In this document: piece by piece, positions 19,565-28,679 of the stretch | Layout: each line of letters begins with the position of its first letter | Position numbering within the stretch: the stretch's first letter is position 1 | From: Planctomycetaceae bacterium | GTDB lineage: Bacteria; Planctomycetota; Planctomycetia; Pirellulales; Pirellulaceae | Length of the DNA: 64,000 bases | NCBI GenBank assembly: GCA_020638975.1 | Contig: JACKHN010000002.1 | Coordinates: 372,001-436,000 of the forward strand | Direction: 5' to 3' | Translations under genes and position numbers: made by a program | Notes under the pieces: model-generated | What the model saw: only the letters and a program-made list of their open reading frames with translations | Databases searched by the model: none | What the model was told of the DNA's origin: nothing

Positions 19565-21310
19565 ATGATGACTCCCCGCTGGATGCCGCTCGGACTGATA
19601 TGCGTTTCGGCGATCTTCTCGCTCACGAGAGCAGATGAGCAGAAGCCACGCCCCAACATCATCCTGATCATGTCGGACGACATGGGGTTTTCGGACATTG
19701 GCTGTTATGGCGGCGAGATCAATACGCCGACATTGAACGGCCTCGCGGCAGGCGGCTTGCGATTCACTCAGTTTTACAACACGAGCCGCTGCTGTCCGAC
19801 ACGCGCTTCGCTGCTGACCGGCCTTTACCCGCATCAAGCCGGTGTGGGCTGGATGATGACGGACCGAGGCTATGACGGATATCGAGGCGATTTGAATCGC
19901 AACTGTCGCACGATTGCAGAAGCGTTACGGCCCGCCGGTTACGCCACTTACATGGCAGGCAAGTGGCATGTGACTCCGCAAGTCAAACCGGATGGACCGA
20001 AGGACAACTGGCCGCTGCAGCGTGGCTTCGATCGCTTCTATGGAACGATTCATGGTGCCGGCAGCTTCTACGATCCGAATTCGCTGACACGCGACAACAC
20101 TCAGATCTCGCCTGTCGCCGACCCCGAGTATCAGCCGGAACAGTACTACTATACCGACGCGATCAGCGATCATGCAGTTCGTTATATCCGCGAACATGAA
20201 GAGCAGTCAGCGGACAAGCCGTTCTTTCTCTATGTTGCTTACACCGCCGCGCACTGGCCGATGCATGCCTTGGAAAAAGATATCGCCAAGTATCGCGGCA
20301 AGTATGACGCTGGTTACCAGGCAGTTCGCGAAGCACGACTCGAGCGATCGCGAGTACTCGGGCTGATCGATCCTGGTTGGGGCATGACGGATCAAGCCGA
20401 AGACTGGGACAAGGTCAAGAATCGCGAGTGGGAAATTCGCTGCATGGAAGTCTACGCAGCGATGGTCGACTCGATGGATCAAGGGATCGGACGGATCGTC
20501 GAGACATTGCGAAGTGTCAATGAGTTTGACAATACGCTCATATTTTTTTTGCAAGACAACGGCGGTTGTGCTGAAGGATTGGGGCGAGCGCCTCGCGACG
20601 GTTTGCTCACGCGTCCTGACAAACCAACGCTTGCACCGATGGCAGGCACCACGCTCCAGACTGAAATGATTCCGCCGCAAACTCGCGACGGCTTTCCGAC
20701 GATCATGGGACCGGGCGAGATGCCGGGACCGGATGGAACTTACATCGCGTATGGTCGCGGCTGGGCCAACGTTTCAAATACGCCATTCCGCGAGTACAAG
20801 CATTGGGTTCACGAAGGTGGCATCTCAACGCCGTTGATTGCACATTGGCCAGCCAAGATTCGTCGGTCCGTCAACCTGGAACATCAACCGAGTCATCTGA
20901 TCGATATTATGGCGACGTGCGTCGATGTGGCCGGAGCCGACTATCCAACGCAAGTTGACGGTCAAGCGATCAAGCCTCTCGAAGGAGTTAGTCTCGTTCC
21001 TGCATTTGCAAACGAATCGGTGAATCGTAAGAACCCACTCTTTTGGGAGCACGAAGGCAATCGAGCGATTCGAGATGGGAAGTGGAAGCTGGTCGCGAAG
21101 GAGAACAAGCCGTGGGAACTCTACGACATGGTGGCTGATCGAACAGAGCTAATCGATCTAGCGGAGACGAAACCAGAACTAGTCGCCACGCTCGCCGCGG
21201 AATGGGACGCGTGGGCCGAGCGAGCGGAGGTGCTTCCTCTCGGCGGGTGGCGAGGCAAACCGAAGCCGACCGCCAAGACAAAGCAAAAAACACGCAAAGC
21301 GGCGAACTAG
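19565..21310 (+). CDS. Secreted arylsulfatase
   Basis: A 581-residue type I sulfatase. The N-terminal signal peptide is MMTPRWMPLGLICVSAIFSL. The metal-binding start IILIMSDDMGFSDIG is followed by the formylglycine motif C-C-P-T-R in NTSRCCPTRASLLTGLYPH, then AGKWHVTPQ. The ending is Lys/Thr-rich (PTAKTKQKTRKAAN). It probably desulfates polysaccharides in the periplasm. The two start-proximal ATGs are adjacent; either could be used. It is monocistronic and divergent from the transporter. Confidence 0.95.
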   Translation: MMTPRWMPLGLICVSAIFSLTRADEQKPRPNIILIMSDDMGFSDIGCYGGEINTPTLNGLAAGGLRFTQFYNTSRCCPTRASLLTGLYPHQAGVGWMMTDRGYDGYRGDLNRNCRTIAEALRPAGYATYMAGKWHVTPQVKPDGPKDNWPLQRGFDRFYGTIHGAGSFYDPNSLTRDNTQISPVADPEYQPEQYYYTDAISDHAVRYIREHEEQSADKPFFLYVAYTAAHWPMHALEKDIAKYRGKYDAGYQAVREARLERSRVLGLIDPGWGMTDQAEDWDKVKNREWEIRCMEVYAAMVDSMDQGIGRIVETLRSVNEFDNTLIFFLQDNGGCAEGLGRAPRDGLLTRPDKPTLAPMAGTTLQTEMIPPQTRDGFPTIMGPGEMPGPDGTYIAYGRGWANVSNTPFREYKHWVHEGGISTPLIAHWPAKIRRSVNLEHQPSHLIDIMATCVDVAGADYPTQVDGQAIKPLEGVSLVPAFANESVNRKNPLFWEHEGNRAIRDGKWKLVAKENKPWELYDMVADRTELIDLAETKPELVATLAAEWDAWAERAEVLPLGGWRGKPKPTAKTKQKTRKAAN

Positions 21311-21541
21311 AACGTGTTGAGAAACGATGCGTTCGGCATTCCATTCCAAGCTAGCAATACGAGGCCTTGGCAAAATACTATATTGACACGTCGGCGGAAA
21401 TCCGCAGAATGCCGTCCGCACTGAAGCTGTACTGAGGCTGAGTTCTACTCCCTCGGACAGCTGCATGCAGCCCTTACCCACATGGATGTGGGAATCAACG
21501 TCTGATCCAAGGCGTGATCCGTAGGCAAGGAGGCCGAGGAC

Positions 21542-23041
21542 ATGCAGCCAACGCTCGAACGCGCCGGTCGCGTGAGTCTGAAAGAACTGATCCCGCAAGG
21601 TCGCTTTTTCGGAAGCGATGATATTCAGTTCGAATCGTGCTGTGGTGACGCTTATCGATGTGAGCCCGGTGATCTGTTCGTAGCCATTGACGGCCACGAT
21701 CGTGATGGACATGAGCTGTATCGCGAGGCCGTCGAACGCGGCGCTTCCGCAATCATCGCGGAACGCCCTTTACCGGTAAGTATTCCCGTTTGCGTAGTGC
21801 CCGACACGCGTCAGGCGTACGGACATATCTGCCAGCTTCTCGCCGGACAGCCTGCCAAGGCAATGAACGTTGTCGGCGTCACTGGCACGAACGGCAAGAC
21901 AACGACCAGCATGTTGATCGCTTCGATTCTCGATGCAGCAAATTCGCGAGTTGGCGTGATTAGCACGCTCGGACGCAGCGATTCGACACAAACCAAACCC
22001 GCCGCTCGTACAACGCCCGTTCCGCCTGAGATGGCCAATTGGTTGAAACGCATGTCGACCAATGGTTGCTCTCATGCGGTGCTAGAACTGTCGAGCCACG
22101 CCCTGTCGCAGCACTACGCCGCCGGGTTGCAGTTTGATGCAGCCGTGCTGACGAACTTGCGTCGCGACCATGTCGACTTGCATGGCTCCGTGATGAACTA
22201 CCGTAAGACGAAGGCTCGCCTCTTCGAACAACTAAAGCCCACTGGTTTCTGTGTCATCAATGCGGATGATCCAGGCAGCCAAGCGATCCTGCCCAAATTG
22301 AATGCCCCAGTCATCACGGTCGGCCAACGTGAGCAGGCCGAAATCATGGCGAACGTCATCGAGCGTCACGCTAGTGAGCAAACGTTTCTGTTGATGGCCG
22401 GCAATGAGACGGTTCCTGTTCGCACTCAGATGATCGGCGACCACCACGTCAGCAATTGCTTAGCAGCTGCGGCCGTCGGTTTGGTCATGGGCGTTGATCT
22501 GGCTACCGTAGCTCGAGGGCTCGAAGCCGTCGCTCGCATCCCCGGTCGCATGGAGCGCGTGGAGTGCGGACAACGATTCGGCGTCTACATCGATTCCGCC
22601 GATAACCCAGATCGCTTGGCGATCGCGTTGAAGGCACTTCGCAAAGTGACAGCGGGGCGAGTCATTTGTGTCTTCGGTACGCCGGAGCATCGCCCTGCGG
22701 ATGATCGCCCGATGATGGGGCGCGTTGTCGAGCGAGCGGCTGACCTCGGAGTTCTCACAGGTGGACACGTCCCGCAGGCTCAACCGCTAAAAGCATTGCA
22801 CGATGTGCTCGACGGCTATGATCGTCCGGCTCGCGCACACTTGATCCCAACGCGCCGACAAGCGATCCAATGGGCGCTCGAGCAAGCGAAGCCAGGCGAC
22901 AGCGTCTTGATTGCCGGCGAAGGCCGATTGGGAGTGGTGTCGGAATCTGGCAAATTCGCGACGCTGGACGACTATGACGTGGCTCGCAGTTGGCTGTACG
23001 AGACGGCCCGAGCAGAACCGACCTATTCCTGTTTCAACTGA
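21542..23041 (+). CDS. MurE-like Mur ligase with altered C-terminal motifs
   Basis: 499 residues related to UDP-MurNAc-tripeptide synthetase (MurE). The N-domain (GDLFVAIDGHDRDGHELY) and central domain are well kept: P-loop GVTGTNGKTTT, substrate loop TTPVPPEM, ELSSHALS, TNLRRDHVDLHGS and the lysine in TKARLF. The C-domain departs from MurE. DYAHTPD is replaced by DSADNPD, the GDRD.GKRP loop by PEHRPADDRPMMG, the DNPR motif that binds diaminopimelate is absent (LTGGHVPQAQPLK), and GKGHE is GEGRLG. A strong SD (AGGAGG) precedes the ATG. It may be a paralogue with another substrate. It is followed after 15 bases by a MurF N-domain-like gene. Confidence 0.85.
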   Translation: MQPTLERAGRVSLKELIPQGRFFGSDDIQFESCCGDAYRCEPGDLFVAIDGHDRDGHELYREAVERGASAIIAERPLPVSIPVCVVPDTRQAYGHICQLLAGQPAKAMNVVGVTGTNGKTTTSMLIASILDAANSRVGVISTLGRSDSTQTKPAARTTPVPPEMANWLKRMSTNGCSHAVLELSSHALSQHYAAGLQFDAAVLTNLRRDHVDLHGSVMNYRKTKARLFEQLKPTGFCVINADDPGSQAILPKLNAPVITVGQREQAEIMANVIERHASEQTFLLMAGNETVPVRTQMIGDHHVSNCLAAAAVGLVMGVDLATVARGLEAVARIPGRMERVECGQRFGVYIDSADNPDRLAIALKALRKVTAGRVICVFGTPEHRPADDRPMMGRVVERAADLGVLTGGHVPQAQPLKALHDVLDGYDRPARAHLIPTRRQAIQWALEQAKPGDSVLIAGEGRLGVVSESGKFATLDDYDVARSWLYETARAEPTYSCFN

Positions 23042-23056
23042 TCTGATATCGAAACT

Positions 23057-23518
23057 ATGTTCAATCTGTGCATCGCAGAACTGAGCGAGATCATCGAAGG
23101 CAGCGTCAGCCTCGGCGCGATGCCTCCGCTGGCCGGCCTGTTCGAGCCAATTGGACGGGTCGTCGTCGACGTTCGCGAAATTCAAACTCGCGACGTGCTA
23201 TGGACTTTCGAGTCGCGTTCGAAGCACGCGTACTACCAGACAGAAGACGCCTATGCACGCGGAGCGATGGGAGTCGTGGTGGTTGGCCGCAGGATTGAAC
23301 CCTGGGCCGGCAAATTTTGTGTGAACGTTGCCGACTCGGTCCATGCACTACACCGTTTGATGCGCTGCCTCCGATTGGGAAACGGCGATTGGCCGGCAAC
23401 CGTATTCGGACAAGATGAATCGATGCAAGAAATGATGCAAGCTGTCTGGCAACGTGATCAAGAGGCGGTGCGAGCAATCGCCGAGCGGCTTGATCAACGA
23501 GCGATTTCGGCGGCCTAA
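23057..23518 (+). CDS. Stand-alone MurF N-terminal-domain-like protein
   Basis: 153 residues. The pattern matches the substrate-binding N-domain of Mur ligases of the MurF type: LSEIIEGSVSLG, then VVVDVREIQTRDVLWTF in place of DSR.v.pGdlFvA, then AYYQTEDAYARGAMGVVV and VADSVHALHRLMRCLR. No P-loop or C-domain follows; the protein ends with a short helical tail. It lies 15 bases behind the MurE-like gene, so the two are probably co-expressed. A regulatory or substrate-binding role is inferred. I see no remnant of the missing MurF domains downstream. Confidence 0.6.
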   Translation: MFNLCIAELSEIIEGSVSLGAMPPLAGLFEPIGRVVVDVREIQTRDVLWTFESRSKHAYYQTEDAYARGAMGVVVVGRRIEPWAGKFCVNVADSVHALHRLMRCLRLGNGDWPATVFGQDESMQEMMQAVWQRDQEAVRAIAERLDQRAISAA

Positions 23519-23535
23519 CGAATCAAAGGAGACAA

Positions 23536-23694
23536 CTGGAAGTTCCACCTTCGTGTCGCGATTTGCGGGAATCCGGCACAGCCCTCCCTCCTGGGTTGGA
23601 CAGGTTGCTTGTTGAGCATGGCGGTTACTGGGTCAACCGCTTCGACGAGCAGTTGTTAAGGTGGAACTTAGACTGTGCGCCGCGGGCGGCCTAG
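23536..23694 (+). CDS. Possible 52-residue protein with a CTG start
   Basis: A short open frame with protein-like composition (core LLVEHGGYWVNRFDEQLLRW) begins at a CTG four bases after AGGAG (23527-23531). There is no ATG, GTG or TTG near this Shine-Dalgarno site. A 12-bp perfect inverted repeat (AAGTTCCACCTT 23540-23551, complement 23658-23669) lies inside the frame, so the region may instead be a structured RNA. Rare codons (AGG, TTA) are more frequent than in the neighbours. I have low confidence in either reading. Confidence 0.2.
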   Translation: MEVPPSCRDLRESGTALPPGLDRLLVEHGGYWVNRFDEQLLRWNLDCAPRAA

Positions 23695-23717
23695 CCGCTC
23701 GCGGTGCCAGGGATCAT

Positions 23718-23752
23718 GAAGGGCGGAGTTCCCAAAGGGATCTCCGCCCTTC
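23718..23752 (+). terminator. Strong hairpin, probable terminator
   Basis: GAAGGGCGGAG (23718-23728) pairs perfectly with 23742-23752. The 13-base loop itself contains TCCC-AAA-GGGA. The hairpin is followed by TTCAT. It would end transcripts from the Mur-like pair. Confidence 0.65.
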
Positions 23753-23861
23753 TTCATGCGCTGTCAGCCTCGTCGGCGGCCCGATAATCGCTACAACCGG
23801 TCGATTCCCACTTCTGGTCAGGACTGCTCGAATTCAGAGTCGATGAGGGAAGAGGCGAAAT

Positions 23862-23923
23862 GTACGACGGCCCTCCGAGGCCGACGCCCGCCGATATCGA
23901 CGGCCTCGGAGGGCCGTCATACA
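23862..23923. repeat. Intergenic palindromic repeat (GTACGACGG family), copy 1
   Basis: An 18-bp perfect stem (23867-23884 with 23902-23919) with a 17-base loop. Its outer bases read GTACGACGGCCCTCCGAGG. A related but diverged palindrome is at 51680-51744. It sits 44 bases before the next gene, so it could also affect that transcript. Confidence 0.75.
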
Positions 23924-23966
23924 AAACAATGGGCATCAACCCAGAATCTTTTTCAGGGCGAAGGAC

Positions 23967-24953
23967 TTGCAGATGCACTTCTCGTGCAAACGATTTAATC
24001 ACTTGTTCGTTCTCTCCACAGCGGCAATTGTGTGTGTGTCCATATCCCTAACAGTTTGCTCTGCGCAAAGCTATGAACGACTCCCACGCGTCCACGGCGT
24101 CGCCCAGTTGGAACGTTTGCCAAGCCTTGACGAAGGCCCCTCGGTGAATCGACCTCACCTAGAACCGCACCGGACGATCAAATTCGCTGGCGGCAGCATC
24201 GAGTTGGATGTTCCCGATGGCTGGTGGGCCGAGGAAGTTCCTTTCGGTCGCGAGGTTCGTTTGGTCGTCGCTCCACAACGTCCAACGAATCTACGCAAGA
24301 TGCCCAGCGACGCGATGTGGATGGCTTACCACGTCACCGCCGTCGAAGAGAGTCGAGACGCGGAAACGCTGTCGCGAGAGGTATCGCAGCGGCTGCGAAT
24401 GATCGTCGGAGGCAACGCCAAGCTATCGCCGCCGACTCCGTTCCTGGTCGGAAAGTGGAATGCAGCCGTCGCAGAATTCGCCGGAAGTGATCCGTCAGTG
24501 CCAGGGGTTGCGGTAACCGGTCGGCATGTGTTGGTTCGTACGGACTGGGGCGTCTTCGAGTTTCACGCATCCGCCCCCGACGCCGTGGTCGAGACAAGGA
24601 GCGAAACGTGGACGAAGACTTGGGAGAGTCTGCTTCTCAACCCGCCGGACGCGACCACCAACCCGGTCGCAAACGGAGTGCAATCGCCAGTCAGTATCAT
24701 CGGCGATTGGAAGTCGTATCGAAGTCGCATGCGATTCAGCGAGGACGGACGCGTCGTCATTGTTCCCGATGCCGTCGGCAGCAATCGCACCGCCAATCCC
24801 GTGACGGGAAGTTTCGACGCACGCGATGATCTAGTCTTCGTTCGTTGGGATGATGGCAGTCGGCTGAATTTCCGGTGGCGGCTGGAAGGCAACGACCTCT
24901 TCCTGACCGATCACGAAGGGCAGATCAGTCATTTGAAACGCGTGCTCAATTGA
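23967..24953 (+). CDS. Secreted protein of unknown function
   Basis: 328 residues. An N-terminal hydrophobic segment (FVLSTAAIVCVSISLTVCSA) serves as a signal peptide, with probable cleavage after CSA. The middle contains a beta-rich domain (GGSIELDVPDGWWAEEVPFG, VLVRTDWGVFEFHASAP). The last 90 residues form a lipocalin-like strand pattern (IIGDWKSYRSRMRFSEDGRVV, FRWRLEGNDLFLTDHEGQ), which resembles small sensing or binding domains. I do not recognise a named family. It is followed after 32 bases by an SDR gene on the same strand. Confidence 0.75.
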   Translation: MQMHFSCKRFNHLFVLSTAAIVCVSISLTVCSAQSYERLPRVHGVAQLERLPSLDEGPSVNRPHLEPHRTIKFAGGSIELDVPDGWWAEEVPFGREVRLVVAPQRPTNLRKMPSDAMWMAYHVTAVEESRDAETLSREVSQRLRMIVGGNAKLSPPTPFLVGKWNAAVAEFAGSDPSVPGVAVTGRHVLVRTDWGVFEFHASAPDAVVETRSETWTKTWESLLLNPPDATTNPVANGVQSPVSIIGDWKSYRSRMRFSEDGRVVIVPDAVGSNRTANPVTGSFDARDDLVFVRWDDGSRLNFRWRLEGNDLFLTDHEGQISHLKRVLN

Positions 24954-24985
24954 CGACTCATGGCCCTTCGTTGTAGTCTTCTTTG

Positions 24986-25762
24986 ATGATCGAACATCCA
25001 ACCGCACTCGTCACCGGTGCCTCGCGAGGCATCGGACGCGCCATTGCACTTGAACTGGCCCACCAGGGTTACGCCATCGCCGTGAATTATGTCCGCAGCC
25101 AGGAGAGTGCGGACAGAGTCGTTCAGCAAATCGCCGCAGCGGGCGGTCACGCGATCGCGGTGCAAGGCAACGTAGGCCTTCGCGAAGACCGCGACTCGAT
25201 CGTCGACAAGACGCTCGAAACTTTCGGTCGAATCGATTTGCTGGTCAACAACGCCGGCATCACTTCGCCAGGCCGAAAGGATCTGCTCGAGGCGACCGAA
25301 GAGAATTGGGACGTCGTCTTCGACACGAATCTGAAGGGAGCGTTCTTTCTCGCCCAACGAGTTGCCAACAAGATGGTGGCACTGATCTCGGCAGGCTCAA
25401 TCGGTCGCGGGACGATCGTGAACGTGTCATCGATTTCTGCCTATGCGGTGTCAACAAATCGAGTCGATTACTGCATCGCCAAGGCCGGCCTGCAGATGAT
25501 GACGTGGCTATTGGCCAGCCGTTTGGCGGAAGAGCAAATTCGAGTCTATGAGATCTGCCCCGGTGTTATCGCCAGCGACATGACGGCTCCTGTAACCGAG
25601 AAGTACGACAAGCTGATCGCCGATGGTCTCAGCCCGATCCGACGCTGGGGTCAACCCGAAGACGTTGCGAAAGCCGTCGCGACCGTCGCCTCAGACGCGT
25701 TCCCATTCAGTACCGGTGATCGCATCAATGTCGACGGCGGCTTTCATATTCGACGACTATGA
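24986..25762 (+). CDS. 3-ketoacyl-ACP reductase-like short-chain dehydrogenase
   Basis: 258 residues of the classical SDR family. The nucleotide motif TGASRGIG is at residues 10-17, NNAG follows, and the catalytic set is Ser in VSSISAY plus YCIAK (Y-x-x-x-K). The ending GDRINVDGGFHIRRL is typical of FabG-like reductases. An upstream in-frame TTG at 24983 is directly followed by this ATG, which I prefer. The substrate is unknown. Confidence 0.92.
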   Translation: MIEHPTALVTGASRGIGRAIALELAHQGYAIAVNYVRSQESADRVVQQIAAAGGHAIAVQGNVGLREDRDSIVDKTLETFGRIDLLVNNAGITSPGRKDLLEATEENWDVVFDTNLKGAFFLAQRVANKMVALISAGSIGRGTIVNVSSISAYAVSTNRVDYCIAKAGLQMMTWLLASRLAEEQIRVYEICPGVIASDMTAPVTEKYDKLIADGLSPIRRWGQPEDVAKAVATVASDAFPFSTGDRINVDGGFHIRRL

Positions 25763-25858
25763 TTCAAAGCCCACGGGCGCACGACCAGTTTCTTGGATAC
25801 GTCGTGATTTGCTCGCTGCCCGGATCGAAGCCCCGTCATGCAAGTCGATCCTGGCTCG

Positions 25859-26386
25859 CTACCGACGATCGAAAAAGGCACCGCCCATTTCGTAAAGCGA
25901 GCCAACCTTCTTGCAACGAACGATCCTCAGCAGCAATTGGACGTGCCCGATGTCCGGCAGTTCGACCAGAACCGCCAATTTTCCGACCAATGATTGCGAG
26001 TGAACGATTGCGATACCACTAGCAGAAAGATTCCGCGTCACCACCGCGAATTCATCCCCCACGGGAAAGAGGTCGTGATCCAACTTCGTTGCTGGGACAC
26101 TCATCATCAGAGGCTTGCGAGGATGCCGCCGCAGTTCGCGCTCTAGATCTTTTACTTTTAGCGTGGTCGCGGCATCACGGTGGGCCGGAAAATAGTGAGA
26201 AAGTTTAACGGTGTCTCGAAGCTGATCCGGCGATGTCGGAGAGAGGCTTGCTAGATACGTAGCGCCACAGTTGCGACACTCCCATTCGCGCACGGGGCCG
26301 TCTCCCCCCACCACCAACGTAGGGAGAGGCCCATCGCATTTCACGCAACTCTTGATTTGGAACTCTCGTTCGGCAACGGCTTGCAT
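25859..26386 (-). CDS. Zinc-ribbon plus PilZ domain protein
   Basis: 175 residues. The N-terminus has two CxxC pairs (CVKCDGP and CRNCGAT), a probable zinc ribbon. The C-terminal 90 residues fit a PilZ c-di-GMP-binding domain, with an arginine-rich first motif (RRHPRKP) and an N-x-S-x-x-G second motif (RNLSASGI). I chose the ATG at 26386 because AGGGAG lies 6 bases upstream; the adjacent GTG is not better placed. A role as a c-di-GMP effector is inferred; the target is unknown. It is single and convergent with the SDR gene. Confidence 0.75.
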   Translation of the reverse strand: MQAVAEREFQIKSCVKCDGPLPTLVVGGDGPVREWECRNCGATYLASLSPTSPDQLRDTVKLSHYFPAHRDAATTLKVKDLERELRRHPRKPLMMSVPATKLDHDLFPVGDEFAVVTRNLSASGIAIVHSQSLVGKLAVLVELPDIGHVQLLLRIVRCKKVGSLYEMGGAFFDRR

Positions 26387-26613
26387 CACTGGCTCCCTAG
26401 TTCTCCATTGGAAGTCTAGGTTACGGTAAAGCGGGTGCGGCGGTTACACATTGAAAAGTAGGTCTGTATTCGCGAGCAGGCCTGAAAACGTGGTCGGTTC
26501 CAATGCACCGCCTCGGACTGTTTGGAAAGGTCGTATCGAATAGACCGAGACGGTCCCAGAATGTTTCTGCCTTTCCGCCCGAGACCGTTCGCGACTACGA
26601 GTAAGGCACATCG

Positions 26614-27624
26614 CTATACCCAACCGTTATCGACGTAGGCTTTCGCCGTTTCGCCTACGCGTGGTGCAATTGGTTGTGAGGGCGCAAAGCCAAACTGCTC
26701 TCGGGCCTTTTGACTTGAACACGCCCAGGAACGCACGGTCGCTTCGCGTATTTTGTCAACGGTGAGAAGGGTCGGGCGACCGGATACTTTAGCGAATACT
26801 TGTCCTGCATAACCAACGCAGGTCGCCACCCAGCGCCATAGCGGCCACACTAAGACGGACTGATTATACGACTTCGCAATCAACTGACCAAGTTGCCAGT
26901 AGTCGGGGAACTCTGCGTCGTCACAAGCGAAGTAATACCCTTGCGAAGAATCGGGGTCCGATTGCAGCACTTCACCGCGTTCGACCGCAAGTAATATCAG
27001 TTGGACCAGGTCATCGATGTAGATTAGCGAGAGGGGTGGAGTTCGAAATCCGACCACAACGTGTACTCGCCACCGATAGATGGGGCGAAAAAGGTCAATA
27101 AGTTTCTTATCCGTCGGTCCAAAGACAATGCCGGGCCGAATGATCGTGGTCTGAAGTCGTTCGGCGCGTTCCGTGAGCAAAAGCTCACCCTGTCGCTTGC
27201 TCTTCCCGTAGAGAGAGACTGGCTGCGGTGGGTGGTTCTCATCGCGTACTTCTACGCCGCTGGGCGGTGGACCTGCAGCTGCTAGGGAGGAAATATAGAT
27301 CAACCGTGGCGGCTGGCTCGTTGCTAAACAGGCATCCGCCAGAATTGCGCAACCCTGGCTGTTGACCTGATACAGTCGCGATTCGTCCAGGCTGTAGACT
27401 ATCCCAGCCAGATGAATTACCGTATCGCAACCTTCTAACGCGGTGCGATAGGAGTCTGGGTCTTCAATCGAGCCCTCAATAAGCTCGACATCCTCGACGG
27501 GTAAATCGCCAATACTCGAAGTCGCTCGCACCAGACACTTGCACCGCATCCCACGACGCACCAATTCGCGAACTAGATTTGAGCCGATGAACCCGCTCGC
27601 TCCGGTTACGAACAGAGTACGCAT
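26614..27624 (-). CDS. NAD-dependent epimerase/dehydratase
   Basis: A 336-residue extended SDR. The nucleotide motif is TGASGFIGSNL at the N-terminus, and the catalytic tyrosine lies in YGKSK (Y-x-x-x-K). Family features such as VIHLAGIV, RPGIVFGP and a variable C-terminal substrate domain are present. It probably acts on a nucleotide sugar or sterol-like substrate. It lies 38 bases downstream of the TylF-type methyltransferase gene on the same strand, so a joint role in sugar or glycolipid modification is inferred. Confidence 0.88.
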   Translation of the reverse strand: MRTLFVTGASGFIGSNLVRELVRRGMRCKCLVRATSSIGDLPVEDVELIEGSIEDPDSYRTALEGCDTVIHLAGIVYSLDESRLYQVNSQGCAILADACLATSQPPRLIYISSLAAAGPPPSGVEVRDENHPPQPVSLYGKSKRQGELLLTERAERLQTTIIRPGIVFGPTDKKLIDLFRPIYRWRVHVVVGFRTPPLSLIYIDDLVQLILLAVERGEVLQSDPDSSQGYYFACDDAEFPDYWQLGQLIAKSYNQSVLVWPLWRWVATCVGYAGQVFAKVSGRPTLLTVDKIREATVRSWACSSQKAREQFGFAPSQPIAPRVGETAKAYVDNGWV

Positions 27625-27662
27625 GCTGTAAGTCTCTTATAGCTCGGTGGCCAGCAATTGGA

Positions 27663-28358
27663 TCACAACTTGAAGACAAGGCATTGAGTCGTCGGTAAGT
27701 CGATAACTTCTTCCGGCTTATCCGCGAAGAATTCTGTGAATGCTTGCTCGACACCCGCCAACAGCGAATAGTCATGCGACAGCATGATTCCGCCGTGAAT
27801 CATCTTTGGATAGAAGTACTCCAGGCAACCGAGCGTTCCTTCGTAGAGATCCACATCAAAATGGGCGAACGCGTAGGATTGCACAGGCACGTCGACGGCG
27901 GATTCCGGAAACAGTCCCTTGTGATAATGTACATTTGCGTAGTTGCTCAGGTACTTCTGGACATCCTCCAGGCCGTACGCATACTGACCCTGGCGATGCA
28001 CTTGGCGGTCCTGTTCCGCCGCCTCCGGGAGTCCCTCGAACGTGTCGAACAGGTGCAGCGGCTTGTCTCCCTTCACCTCACACAACAGCCGTGCCGATGC
28101 ACCTTTATACACACCCACTTCGGCAAACGCTCCGTCGTACTTCTTGGATTGAGCCTTGCCCAACGCGTAGACGATGTATTGCTCAAACGCACTCAGGAGC
28201 GAGCGTTTCTCACGATGAATCTCTCGCAGAATACGAATGACTTCGGCATCCTTGCGAGAGCTTAGCGACGCAAATTGTAGATTCGACCAAGTGCGCAGCC
28301 CAAACGACTCGAGCCACCCACCGCCGAGCTTCTGAACAAAGCGATTCTTCAGCCACAT
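27663..28358 (-). CDS. TylF/MycF-type O-methyltransferase
   Basis: 231 residues similar to macrocin O-methyltransferases. The SAM site is FAEVGVYKGASARLL, followed by HLFDTFEGLPE and the metal-binding HFDVDLYEGT. These enzymes are SAM- and Mg-dependent and methylate sugar hydroxyls. The ATG at 28358 has GAGG 8 bases upstream, so I prefer it over the GTG at 28367. The epimerase gene follows. Confidence 0.88.
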   Translation of the reverse strand: MWLKNRFVQKLGGGWLESFGLRTWSNLQFASLSSRKDAEVIRILREIHREKRSLLSAFEQYIVYALGKAQSKKYDGAFAEVGVYKGASARLLCEVKGDKPLHLFDTFEGLPEAAEQDRQVHRQGQYAYGLEDVQKYLSNYANVHYHKGLFPESAVDVPVQSYAFAHFDVDLYEGTLGCLEYFYPKMIHGGIMLSHDYSLLAGVEQAFTEFFADKPEEVIDLPTTQCLVFKL

Positions 28359-28679
28359 CACGAACACCTCACGCTCATCATTGTAATCGCCAGCCCTGCG
28401 GTCGACAGATTCGGTAACGAAGTTCCACGATAGTTAACGAGCCACCGACTGGCTAGTGTCGATTCGCGTATTCGAACGGCGTCTCGTACAGCGCCCGAAC
28501 GGCTGAATTGTTTGCGCAAAGATTGCTGGCACGTTACCGGATTCTGGGAGCATTTCAGCCCAAGTGAGCGACCGCTCCCGAATCCCGCTCAATCGATAAC
28601 CTATCGTGAACTTGCTCGCTTCTGAGCTTTTGCTAGACTTTGCAATTCCGCAAGACACTGCGGTCTGCATAGTGTTAAT
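28359..28679 (+). promoter_or_regulatory. Gene-free region with possible tRNA promoter
   Basis: No coding frame is convincing here. TTGCTC (28612-28617) and TAGACT (28634-28639) are 16 bases apart and 40 bases before the tRNA gene, so they could be a sigma70-like promoter. A small hairpin CCGCA/TGCGG lies in the leader. Confidence 0.3.
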
